Shown: piece after piece, positions 50,917-62,519 of the stretch
How the letters are laid out: the number at the start of each line of letters is the position of its first letter
How positions within the stretch are numbered: the stretch's first letter is position 1
Origin: Strongylocentrotus droebachiensis
Taxonomy: Eukaryota; Echinodermata; Echinoidea; Camarodonta; Strongylocentrotidae
Length of the DNA: 64,000 bases
Direction of reading: 5' to 3'
Assembly: GCA_035222895.1 (NCBI GenBank)
Contig: JAVYIG010006372.1
Span: forward strand, 1-64,000
Translations under genes and position numbers: made by a program
Notes under the pieces: model-generated
Seen by the model: the letters and a program-made list of their open reading frames with translations, nothing else
Database searches by the model: none
Told to the model about the DNA's origin: nothing

Positions 50917-53900
50917 TACAATTCAACGTTCCAGAGATCATCTGCATTACCGTTACCTTTCAGGTATAACCTTTGAACCTTTTGTATCATTTACAGCGGC
51001 GCAGTGCAAGTAATTTATCCCTTCATACCACTTGTTATATCCTTCTGAGAGCTTCATTTTTTTAATGAAAGTTTTACTTATATTTCACAGCAAATCGTTA
51101 ACCTTAAGCCATGGATTTATATTTTTGGCTCTGATACGATATTCTATTCATCATTGACATAATTGTTTTACTTTGCCAAATCAGTCACTGATACAAAACT
51201 TTTTAGATTTATATCCGTGAAGTTAACATACTATAACATGCATACGTCAGATATTACCATGCAATGTTTGTTAATAAAGATTTTTTTTTTTTTAATGCAT
51301 GCATTATGAATTTTTTGTCTAGTCTACATTGATAATTGCACATGCATAGACATGGTTGGTTGATTTACACAACCAGATTAAATACAACACATCCCATAAA
51401 GAACCAACGTGCAGTTTTACAATGATAAAATGTCAAAATGCTAATCATAAAAACATGTTCAAGGGAAAATTCTCTATTCTACATACTTTGTATGGCAGTG
51501 AATGGCATTTTGAACGCTTTAACAAGCATCGTCATTGGCGTTACCATAGCAACACAGTCGTAACCATGGCAACCCGCAGATGACGCGGCAAACACGTCTC
51601 AGAAATAAAAATGCGCCTTTTTACGACATTATCATTTCCTTACATTATAATCATAGTTGAAACATTATACAACCTCCGCTTTTAAACGGTATGGAAGTTA
51701 TTAAATAGAGAATAAAATGACAGAGGACCTAGACGACTGATTTGAAATCGATAATCACGGGAGAACAGTATTTGAGTAGTTTGGATTGATATCAAATCAA
51801 CCGCGGAAAATCTGTGTTTTCATGTATTTTTTGAAAACATTTATTTCATTATTGTTAAACTTTATTATAATTAATTTGCATTGTGTTACTGTAAATTTGA
51901 GTGTAGATTTTACTAGTTTAGCACCATATCTTAACACTTTAATAGATATAAGGGGATACATGAATTCGATTGTAGGCCCTATATAATTGTAATTATAATT
52001 GACTTATTTGTTACAAAACAGATGCAGAGAGCGGCCAATTAACGATTGTTAAAAGCTAGTCTTGGCGGCGAGACTCTTTCACCTGCTCTTTCCATTTCCA
52101 TTGATCCATTCCATAGCTATCACGGTCCAACTGCCTTTCTCTTACTACGAAAAAAAAAATACTTGAATATAATAACCTGTAGCTATACTCAATATATGAT
52201 TAACAAAATGATAAGACTACTTTTAAATACTAAATTAGTTGTCCTCTACCACGCCGAAATCTTGTATACGTTTCGTAGCATGCATCTATTTTAAAAGAAT
52301 AAGAATGAATATTACTTAACTGAAGAAAACATATATAATGTAATGTCTACTGTTATAATAGGCGAAGAGTGATATAGCATGCTTGCAAACGACTCGGTTT
52401 GCAAGACTAGATACCCATCACCGAGAATACAATAAGTTTTTTTAGCACACATCTGCGGTCCCTCCGACCGAACCTGACTCGTATAACACAAGCCGATATA
52501 TAGTCATCTTGGAAATAATATTTCCGACATATCGTTCAACATTCATCGGAACAAGCAAGACGATGACATGACTGTCTTGTGTAATAACAACCACGCATCG
52601 TCATCCATGTTCTGATTTATCTCAAAACGACAGTATTATATACAACACGGTAATATTTACAAGACAGATTTTTTTACAAGAACCGTCATCTTGATACACG
52701 AACAAAACATTTACACTTCACTTTTGACCAACTAAACATGATCAATGGCCTTAATCAACTGTGAAAAACAGATACGAGTAATTTGAGGTAAAGTGTAAAT
52801 GATCATAATGACTCATGATTAATTAGTAATAATAGCCTACATTACGCATGTATACTGCAGACTATATGGAACAAAATGGATAAAATGTAGTAATGTACCC
52901 GTAGGCAATACAGGAGAACTAGAATTTGACTAAACCTAAAATTAATACGCATCAACAAAGTCTGAATATTTGGCGATCGTCCGTAAGCTGGCAATTTTGG
53001 ACCCCGATACTGTTAGCGAAATATTTCGACAGACTCGTCAACGCGTTACTTCATCTACCCTACATCATAACCAACATGGAATGTTTGAGAAAATAATATT
53101 CTATCAAGAATCAATAAAATTCGATGACAGAATTATTAGGTAAAATTGAGTTGATTGATATATTGCACAACGCCGACCAACATTTTTGTTTGTTCATTTT
53201 TATTTTTTTTCTTCTTCAATTTATTTTTTATTTTATTTATTCATTTGAGTAAATTGCTCTATTGCACATTACCGAGCACAACTTTGACTTTTGAAGCCAT
53301 TTTTGTGTGTTCATTCAGTTCATATTTTTTTCTTTTTGCATTTTCTTTCGTCATCAATTTGAGTTGATTCATACATATTGCACAATTTCCTTTTTTCTAT
53401 TTTCTGTTTGGTTTGTTTTCTTTGTCTATCCTAATTTTTTATCACCAATGTTCGTGAATTTTAAATTGATAAATTGCACGAACTTAATTTTCGTATATCA
53501 CATGTTTAAATTGCCAAGAGTAAACGTACTCCTGATGGCTCAAACCGATGACATTGTCATAACATTGCACTTTGCCCGTTGCCCATTTTGAATCCCCCCC
53601 CCCCCCCCCAAGTAGAACTGGTGAAATAACAAAATAATGAACGATGTTGGTACATGTAACAACTCAAATGCAATCAAATTACAAAATGTCTAACATTCAA
53701 TACAGTTACAGCAGCTTATAATTATGATGTAAACATTTCTTTCTTTTTTCCGTAAGCTGAGAATCAAAAGAATAACTGAATTCCTTTTTATTCTCAGCTG
53801 ATGTTTTTTTGTTTTTTGTCCAATAATCTATTACCTCACATCTACTCTACAAAAAGTGAAGAGGGACGGAATGTAGACATTGGATAGAAGATCACCAACG

Positions 53901-55046
53901 AAAGAGGAATAAGCCCAACAAAATAATGAAGTATAGGGGGGGGGGGGGTGTACCATTTCCATAGTTTGAAGTGTTTCTCAACGTGAGACAGACACTCAGG
54001 CTGTAATTTTGAGTGTGAGAAGGGCATTAACTCCACAATCCTTCAGCTGAGAGTCCGAAGAAACTCTGAGTGAACGGGGGTACGCGCCCTTCTAGCTATA
54101 GAAGCAGCACAAGAGTATACTGCACAAGGCAGATCTTATATGCCTGTTACTTGAAATTCCTTTAGGAAATAACCGGTATCACACCATGTAACCCATAGTA
54201 TGACACGATAGAGCCCCACAGAAATTCAAAGTGTACACCCCCCCCCCCCTCCCCCGATTAGCATCTGCTATGGCTATGCCCGTTTCATGATGATCCTCCG
54301 TCCAACATCTCGAAAAACCTCTCCAAGTTAGACGCAGCACCGATAAATACGACTTTTCCACGTTTTACGTGACGCGGAACACACATTTTATATTGTACAG
54401 TGATGAAAAGACAATGAAGTTGAAAGCGTTCACATTGTATTCACATAATACATTCTGATGCGACGGAGCGCCATTATACATAACGACATGAACATGATTA
54501 TGTACAGATTTATCCCTACACATTTATGGGATATGATTGAATATATCAAAACAAAATTGGCGACATGTTAATTTGGTCCCTTTTTATCATTATCAAAAGA
54601 TTTGAGAGTTAACATTGCATTGAATCACCATTGCGACTGAAAAGTTTGTTTGTTTGTTGTTACGCTTGATATCTGTTTCGATCATTTGCCCCAGCCCACC
54701 CTAAACAACCCATCCATCGACAATTTCCTATGTAAAGAAAGAAATATATAGGCCTCAACCCAGACATTCAATCGTACCCCAGCGGTAGACAACAAAACTA
54801 TGATTATTATATACAAATTGTTAGACAAGACATAGCCGTTAGACAAGATTGATAGATAAATATATTTTCTCTCTTTTCTCTAAACTGAACAGCCATTAGA
54901 GACCGATTGTATTTTGCCTGATACAGAGGCAAGTGTAAGGCAAGCTGTAATTTGTGATGATTTTCAGAATTTAAAAATCAACCCAATTGGTGCAGACTAT
55001 ATCTAAACACTGGTCAAGAAACACTATAAACGTCATCGTGGTACCT
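50917..55046. other. intergenic, nothing recognised
   Basis: T-rich tandem-like stretch at 53150-53480 with ATTGCACA motifs repeated every 90-110 bases, C or G runs at 53595, 53937 and 54238; no gene. Confidence 0.4.
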
Positions 55047-55158
55047 CAGTCACATCGAAAAACCGAATCCAAGCCGATTCCAAACCGAGTGACTCTTCGC
55101 CATTCGGAACATTTCGCAATTTTGGTTCGGTCTGGAGTCGGTCTCGTCGGTGTGACTG
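55047..55158. mobile_element. 112-bp MITE with CAGTCACA ends
   Basis: CAGTCACATCGAAAAACCGA at the left, GGTCTCGTCGGTGTGACTG at the right; about 35 bp of imperfect inverse pairing each side. Confidence 0.8.
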
Positions 55159-58100
55159 AAGTAGTCTTACCGCTATAACGGCGGTTTTCTTTTTTTTTCT
55201 ATTTTTTTTTTTTTTTTACTTGGTGGGTAAATCACATTTGTTAAAAGTGCAGTTTGTTATAAGTTTTTCTAATTATTTTTTGTGTTAGTCAAATTTAGTG
55301 CAAATGGTTAGATTTTGCCATGGTTTGGTCATTGTGAAAACATGTATTCCAAACCAGCAAACCTCAGATAACAGCAAAACAGATAATGAACTTGAGTTGT
55401 TAAAAGAACACATCAAAATACGAAAAAAGTTCGTATCTAAGATTTCGAAAAGTTTGTAGAAAATGTTAGAGGAAATATAGTGCAGCATAACGTGTCAAGC
55501 TAACATGCATATTTACATAAGTTACATAATCATTCATAATATTTACAAGTCATTGAAATCTATATACAGGGTATATTGCACATAACCCGGCCGATTGTCG
55601 ATCGCATGCCATTTTATAGGCATTTTCATCTATTTACAAGAAAAGTCAACTACGAGAAAAAAATATCACTGGCACATTTATCACTATGCGATCCTGGACC
55701 AAGCAAAGCTGATAGTACATGGTACTACATGCATGTATTTTTATATCGGTTTGATATTTGTTCTATCAAACACTTCGTGGTTAGTTATACAGTTACAGCT
55801 AGGTTTCCAGTTTTTATGGTTTTCCTCTTTCTTTCTTACTTTTTGGGGGTTTTTTTTGGCAGGAATATTCGTTTGTTCTTGCGTTTTGTTTTCGTGTTAA
55901 ATACACCCATGTAATTTACAGTCAGTTGACAATATTATGAGTAATGTATACTAATGTTTTGATTTTCATTCATCGGTAGTCCAAAAAACCAAGAATATGG
56001 AGAAAATATGTTTTTATTTTGTATCCCTTTCCTTTTCAGCCCGATCGCATAGTGAAAAATGGGTCCGGCCATAATAAAAACATGAAATATATACATGCAT
56101 TTATGAGAAGATTAAGAAGAAAAGTAAGAGAATGAGAGGATAGAAAAGACTACGCGAAAAGAAAAAAAAATCCAGCATTGTCTGTGTTTTTTACAGCCTT
56201 CGCATAATGATAAGACATATATTTAACTAGAAATGAAATGCAGCAAACAAAATTATTGTTGAAAAAAAGGAAAAGAGAAAGAAAAAGAAATTGGCAGCAC
56301 ATTGAGTATTAATTGGTGCTTTAATCGTAAGTATACGCATGCGCAAGTCATGCGCAATGATAACTTGAATAAACACCTTTTTGCGCATACTAATTAAATC
56401 AATCAGGAGTTAATTAAATATGCATGCTACCTACACCACAATAAGAGAGTATCTAATCTACATTTTGTATGAGTTGACTGCTCGAACCAATTATGAAGGG
56501 ATCTGCGTGAAAATGATCGAAAAATTACTACATCTTCCGACCAGGCCGCGCTTCGATCCTGGCAAGCTTATTTGCGTTCTGTTTTATTGCAACTTTTCCT
56601 TTGATTTTCTTTGACAAAAAAGAAAAAAACCTCTCTCTACATCAAAAAACATTGTAGGCCAAATTGGAAACAGTTTTTGATGTAGAAAGCTGTCTTTTCT
56701 TCTCATCCCGACTTCCCACTGTATAATCTACAGTACTTCTTGTAGTCGTCAATCAATATGATGTCATGCACCACAGCCGAACTTTTTTGTTCAGTCCAAC
56801 AATGGAACATAGATATCTGAAATTACCTTAATTATTGCACTTTTTGTTTATTGTGGAGTGTTTTCCTCCTCTATTCTAACCACTCCTCATCCGAAGTTCG
56901 TATAGCAGCGTTTTTATCTAAAACTAAAAAATGAGTATAACATAACGGGAAAAAAAACAATTAAAAAATAAAAAGAAACATATTATTCGACCGATAGAGA
57001 GATGCAAATAATTCAAATTCACGTCAAAATTCACAATATTCATAATTATCACCCTGTCTAAATGATTATACATCTACATGTTATCTACACCAAGTCTATT
57101 CTAAGTAAGCAATTATGTCTATGGCACTGCGAATTCACGTATTTTCTTTTCATTTACAACTCAACAGAGATATTCTGCTGGGTCTAAATGATTAGATTTA
57201 AAAAATGATGACACAAAACCGGTGACAGCGTCAAGTTCCAACAAAGGAATGAAAACAAAAATCATTAAGCTTATTCAGAAAGAAAAGTAAATTAATTTCA
57301 ATTTGTTAAATTAGATTTGTCCTCAATAATGAGTGATTGATTGAAGATAAAGGTTGGTCATACATACAAGTTAAATTCTATCAACTGTGCTATATTTGTA
57401 ATCTCCGCCTGAATGCCTGCCGTATACACGAATAAAGAGGGTTTTTTTTTCTATCAAGAAGCTGGAACTATACAGTTCTGGGTTAGTTTGTGTCTGCCTA
57501 TAAGCTATACAAGTCATGATCGGTTGGCAAGAGCACGTTGATTTGAACGCGTTTTATTTTTAGTTAATGAGGAAATATGAAGGGAAGAGTTGCAAGTTAC
57601 AACTTGTATGTCATATTCCAGCTTTAATTCTAGATTATATAGTGAAAATAAACCGGGCTTTCTTTGTGAAAGAGGAAATACTTTATTTATTGAAAGTAGA
57701 AGATGCGTACAATCTACTGGTTGTATAAGTTACTATAGGAAACGTGATTGCGGCAGGCTTGCGGCACGAAGGCAAACTTATTGGTGTGCACAAAATTTTG
57801 TACCGGTATAATTTTCAAAAATTATGCCGGTATCGGAGGCACTACAGCGAATTGTCAGGGTAGGTAACAGGATCACCGTCTGGGCAGCTTTGTTTCTCGA
57901 AGCAAGATTTCGTATTTTGCTCCTGTTTAGTTCTAGAAGGCTTACTTGTTCTGATCTCTTTGTTGTTTTCTATATCCAGATGAGGGGCATGGCTTCTTTG
58001 GATGTATCGAGGGAGGGGAAGGGCGAGGACGAGTTTCACTTGATCCGTGTTTGTGTGGTGTAGGCCTGCAGCTCGCCTTACTAGCTTCTTGTTGGCAGTT

Positions 58101-59284
58101 TATTGAGCGGAACAAAGCAGGCTGGGCCTATGGGATGCGCACGGCTGGCTGCCCACTTGCGAAGCGACGACGGGCGAGCAGCCGAGACGCGAAGGCAGCG
58201 GGCGAGTCACTAAACCGTCACAGAGGGGGAAATTAGATTGGATGGGGAACGCAGGCAGTCACCGGCGAAGGAAATGCGAGTCGTACTTTCTCCTTTTCTC
58301 GTTCCGTCCCTCAGAGGAGCAGCTGGTCTTTGTTCGAGCTCGTGTTCATGCTATTATTCTTCATTTGCAGCCTCGATCTCACCTCACGTGGTCGTCCAAT
58401 AGGCCTACTGGCCATCCTGCCGGTCGGCCGGCCGGTTGAGAGCAAGTCGGGGTCAGCGACAGCACCATGACTGGAAACATATTAAATAAAAGACTTTGGG
58501 GGAGCCTCTGGCTTGAATAAGCGTGTCCTCTTTTGCCTTTTCTCAAACGACGTCTCCGCTATTAAATTAGGCTATGATGGAATAATATTAACCATGCAGG
58601 GAAAACATGCATTATCAAACTCATATGATTTCTAGGGAGAAAAACAGGTTGCTGTCTCGCATGCCATATGTCACTACAATACATACGAGTGAGAAAGCAA
58701 GCCGAAACTCTCGACCAATCAGCGCTCACGCTTGGTAAGCGCGTGCGCATTCGTCTCGAGTCTCGCTTTTCCCATAGCAACAAATACAGCATACTCTCTT
58801 TTCCTTTATCCCCATATGAGACGCACTCGCCCTTCCTTTTCTCCCCTTTCCCCCTTGGAGACTACACCGCTATATCATTACACATTATAATTATAATATC
58901 AAATACTTCTCCCGTTTTTCTGTTGATCCCGCTCAGTGCTCACAATATGTCGTGAAATTTGTGATAAGAGCGTGCAGGGAGAGTGGATGGAAATAGTAAG
59001 CGGGGGTAATAGTACAAACACGTTGAAGCCATGTTTGCTTAGCTACCTGAGCTTGAGTACATTTCAATAACAGCATGTTACCATGGTTACGGGTTAGACA
59101 CATAAAAATGGATACTGGTGTATCAAATGCACAGTATGTAAATGGCGATTGATACGGTATGGATTTATACTACCGCCCGATGCATGGGTGGGATGGCCGA
59201 TTTGATGTAAGTCGACTGACGGTGATCTGGCTGGCATTGCGTTGGTCGGTGTCTAACGTGGGATTGATCCGTCTGGTCCTCAGC
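55159..59284. other. no recognised gene; GC-richer island at 57800-59000
   Basis: 55159-57500 is AT-rich and anonymous. 57800-59000 is richer in CpG and includes GCCGGTCGGCCGGCCGG near 58417 and CCAATCAGCGCTCACGC near 58716. It could be a promoter or exon of an unidentified gene; no frame resembles a known protein. Confidence 0.3.
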
Positions 59285-59354
59285 TCAAGCAGCAACAAAG
59301 GTCCTGGTCCTGTTTAGATCTGGAACACCCTCGCGCTCGAGACTCGTCCTCCGG

Positions 59355-59474
59355 TCAGTTGATCGGCTTACCGGCCTCGTCAACCACGGCGTGGTCGTTC
59401 TTCGACGATTGGGAGGCTGAGCTCTCCAATGATGACGAACCATCGTTACTAGTGTCGCATGGAATGTTGACAAT
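59355..59474 (-). CDS. possible 3' exon of the SPSB3-like gene (Ser-rich tail) or its 3' UTR
   Basis: An acceptor CTGTTTAG on the minus strand at 59475-59482 is followed by a 39-codon open stretch, IVNIPCDTSNDGSSSLESSA then SQSSKNDHAVVDEAGKPIN, ending in TGA at 59355-59357. The Ser/Asp-rich composition is protein-like. It is in phase with AACGAG just before the donor at 61323, but not with the SPRY frame, which has already stopped. A second frame through this exon is also open to 59285. Either it is 3' UTR or the coding tail is reached by another splice form; unresolved without RNA. Confidence 0.35.
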   Translation of the reverse strand: MVNIPCDTSNDGSSSLESSASQSSKNDHAVVDEAGKPIN

Positions 59475-60220
59475 CTAAACAGATAAAAACAGATCGATTA
59501 ATTTTTTAATTTCTCTACCTATTATTTCCCTGAAATACATGAATAGGCCTTGCATACAAATGTTCATAAGTTATTCACAAGCATATCACCACTGAACTTT
59601 TACATTCGTTTATCATTATTTCGTATAAAATTATAATTTCCAGAGGTATAGTATGATTTTCAAAGAGAAATATTAATATCATTATGTCATGACTAGAACT
59701 ACAGGTATGATACCTGTACTGAGGTATGTACGAGAATGAAAAGGAATGACATGTCAATGACATATTAGAATTGAAATTTAAAAGTAATGAATGACAAATT
59801 AATAAAAACATCAGTAAAATCCTAACAGATGGTAAACTGTTTCCTTAATACGCATTGGACAAAGTCGTTGAAAAGACAAGTGAGATAATTTACCTACAGC
59901 AAAACAAAATAGGTCTTTGTCTATTTTGAGAATGATGTAACTTTCGGAATAATAAAATGTATTAAACTAATAATAATCTGCCCATACATTCAGCTAAGAT
60001 AACATGTAATGCCAAATCATGTCATAACACTAAGATAAAGTGCGAAAAATGTAAAGAAATAAGAACTATCATGTTGAATGTTAAAACACTTCAACCCCCC
60101 CCCCCCCCCCCATTCTCTCTCTTGTTTGTACACTCCTTGTACCTCTATCTTAAATCTAAAACTATAGTTGAACCCAAATGCCATACGGTCATGTATCCTT
60201 CAAAAATATCCATTTGTAAT

Positions 60221-60420
60221 CAAAGAGTAAACGCATGGTATACTTGCAATTGCAACATGCAATTAACAAACGACTAAATGTGCACACAGCCGTGACACTC
60301 GAAACAATACTGAGAACTTTCAAAGAGTAATTGCATGGTATACTTGCAATTGCAACACGTAATTAACAAACGACTAAAATATGCACACAGCCGAAACACT
60401 CGAAACAATACTGAGAACTA
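60221..60420. repeat. two tandem 100-bp units
   Basis: 60221-60320 and 60321-60420, both opening CAAAGAGTAA and ending CAATACTGAGAACT, with few differences. In the interval between the two SPSB3-like exons. Confidence 0.9.
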
Positions 60421-61323
60421 TAACACTTGTCGTGCATAGCCGTCCCATTGTCCCCGACTCGAGGGAGCAGTGTGAAAAAAGCAGGGTCAACACACATGTC
60501 ATGCGAGAGATATATTGATTTTCATTAAAACGATATAGACGCCGTTTGAGCCAATCATATAGTCGAACAAATATTTCACGGCCAATAAATTCATAATTGT
60601 TTGTCTGAGATAAATTATACAGATGTTCTTCGATACAACTGTTTCCCATCATGGTGATTAATCTATAACAAAGAGGGTTGCAGCTTCATTGTATGAAGAG
60701 CAGAAAAAATGCAACATATCTACTAAATAGTAAGCTCTTTTGAAACTTGCCACTCATGAAATATAATTATTTATGAGATACATTGCACGCAATTTATCCA
60801 AAATGATAACGTCTTTGTTGGAATTATGATTTTGCTATTTGATAACCCATTTGAAAAATATGACATTTTAGTTATAATGCTCTTTCTATTCCAAAATGAG
60901 CATTGATTTATCTTTATTTCTAAATTGCTTAAAGTGGTAACAAACTGAAAATATATTCTTGTGAACGCGATACTGCCCTTATGAGGAACGGGCATGTTGT
61001 ATCGGGGGGGGGGGGGTAATCATTCATGATGTTTAACAACGCATATCTGTTAAATATACACGTGGCTATAATATAGGGAGACAGTATGTTAAATATGGGA
61101 CCCTCCTATCTAACAAAGAATTGAAAATCAAAGCATTCGAATTTGAAAGGGAATCGAAATAGAATGGACAAACTTGCAAATTGTTACATAGAATTGTATA
61201 CAAATTGGGGATATTTGGGGCAGCCAGCAAATACAGCGAGGATTATTATGAAGAACAACATGTATCACTCTCTATCGCACACGTTAGTGTATTCGTGGAA
61301 GTAGGATGATTGTATTGACTTAC

Positions 61324-62012
61324 CTCGTTCACATTGAATCCAGTATGATGTTCTTTAAAGCACTTGGTAGCGGCAGAATGTGAACAAGCTCCTTCTTAGC
61401 GATGCTGGTCGCGATGCGGTTTCGGCATCGATCAAAGAGCGAAACGAAGCTTCGTCGGGCCTGAACCAGCCTCATCTCCGTCTTCGCCGCCGTCGAACAG
61501 ATAATGGGGTAGAGATCGTCGTCATCGGGTGCGTTCAAATCCTTACAAGCCTGACCCAGGAGCTCGCCATCTTTGAAAAAGGTGAGCGTTCCCTTCCGTC
61601 CGTCGAACAGTACGCCAACGATGGTCAATGCGTTTTCGGAAAATGGTTGTGTGAACACGAATGAGTCGCCGCCGTGCCAGAGGGTGCCTTTGTGTGAAAG
61701 ACCCCAGCTCTCGTTGTCTTCGCCGATGAGGTTGATGAAGGAATCGGCATGCAGACGAGCTTTTTGTGAGCCGATACCGACCATCATGGAGGTTCCGTAG
61801 ACCCTCGGCGCAACGGCGATCTCCCAGTAGTAACAATGACCTTGAAGCAAAGGGCGTGTCCCTCGTACCCCAGCAGCTCCAATGGACCAGTTTGGGTGGA
61901 AGAGGGCCGTCTGGTTGTGGGGCCCTTGTAGCTGTACATCTGGGGACTTGTCTTGGGGGTTCCAACCCCAGGTATCTCGGCAACTGTCATTCAGGGGTAA
62001 TATCGCCGCCAT
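61324..62012 (-). CDS. SPSB3: SPRY domain / SOCS box protein, SPSB3-like (main exon)
   Basis: In known animals SPSB3 is a substrate receptor of Cullin-RING ubiquitin ligases: the SPRY (B30.2) domain binds substrate and the SOCS box binds Elongin B/C. From ATG at 62012 (A at -3, G at +4) this exon gives 227 residues to a TGA at 61329-61331. SPRY landmarks in order: AAGVRGTRPLL, CYYWEIAVAPRVYGTSMMVG, NESWGLSHKGTLWHGG, GVLFDGRKGTLTFFKDGELL and LYPIICSTAAKTEMRLV. A SOCS-box-like end, HILPLPSALKNIILDSM, resembles LPLPPGLKQVLHNKLGW of human SPSB3. Human SPSB3 has a longer N-terminus, so an upstream exon is possible. The stop lies five bases before a strong donor (ACGAG then GTAAGT), suggesting an intron right after it; see the findings for the frame question. 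The symbol is by recognition; another SPSB relative is less likely. Confidence 0.82.
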
Positions 62013-62468
62013 ATTGTCACTCACAGACAATCAGTTGTGTGCGTCACAGATAAATCGTATGACAATCTACGGAGAACGGGCACGGCAACCACCTTGCATG
62101 CAAAATCTCGTTTGACGGGCGAGTGACAATTTTTAGTTTCGGTTGATGCGGTGTCGATACTGGGTTACTAAGAGACATGAACGGTGGAAAATACGATAGA
62201 AACTGGGAGAAATTATTCTGCTTTCCGTCGATGGTGCTTCCAAGGGAGCAAGCCCTGCCGGGGTGGGCTCATGATGGGGTCTAAGGCTGGTCTAAAGCCC
62301 CCATCTGCTATTTATCTAATCCCGGCAACATGGCGGTGGCCTCAGCCCCTTTTGTCGATAGCCGATCGAACGGACTCGCGTGCCGTCGCGTGCCACTCGA
62401 CACGACTCGAGCTCTAACCGAGCTCGCTGATTGGTCGAGAACATTTCCTCGCGTGCAGTTCGGCTGCA

Positions 62469-62477
62469 TATATAATA
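62469..62477 (+). promoter_or_regulatory. TATA-type core promoter pointing right
   Basis: TATATAATA lies about 40 bases after GATTGGTCGAG, an inverted CCAAT box, in a locally GC-richer stretch. Initiation about 30 bases downstream would put a start near 62500. A GTAAGA donor-like site follows at about 62516. This faces away from the SPSB3-like gene, whose ATG is about 460 bases to the left, so the region may be a bidirectional promoter for SPSB3 and an unseen gene beyond 64000. Motif evidence only. Confidence 0.4.
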
Positions 62478-62519
62478 AGCATCTCACGACTGCCCGTAAC
62501 TCTCTACCCATACCCGTAA

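Noticed and set aside
57590..58439. Series of overlapping plus-strand frames
   Set aside because: Short, in different phases, unlike any family I know; left as an unexplained GC-richer island.
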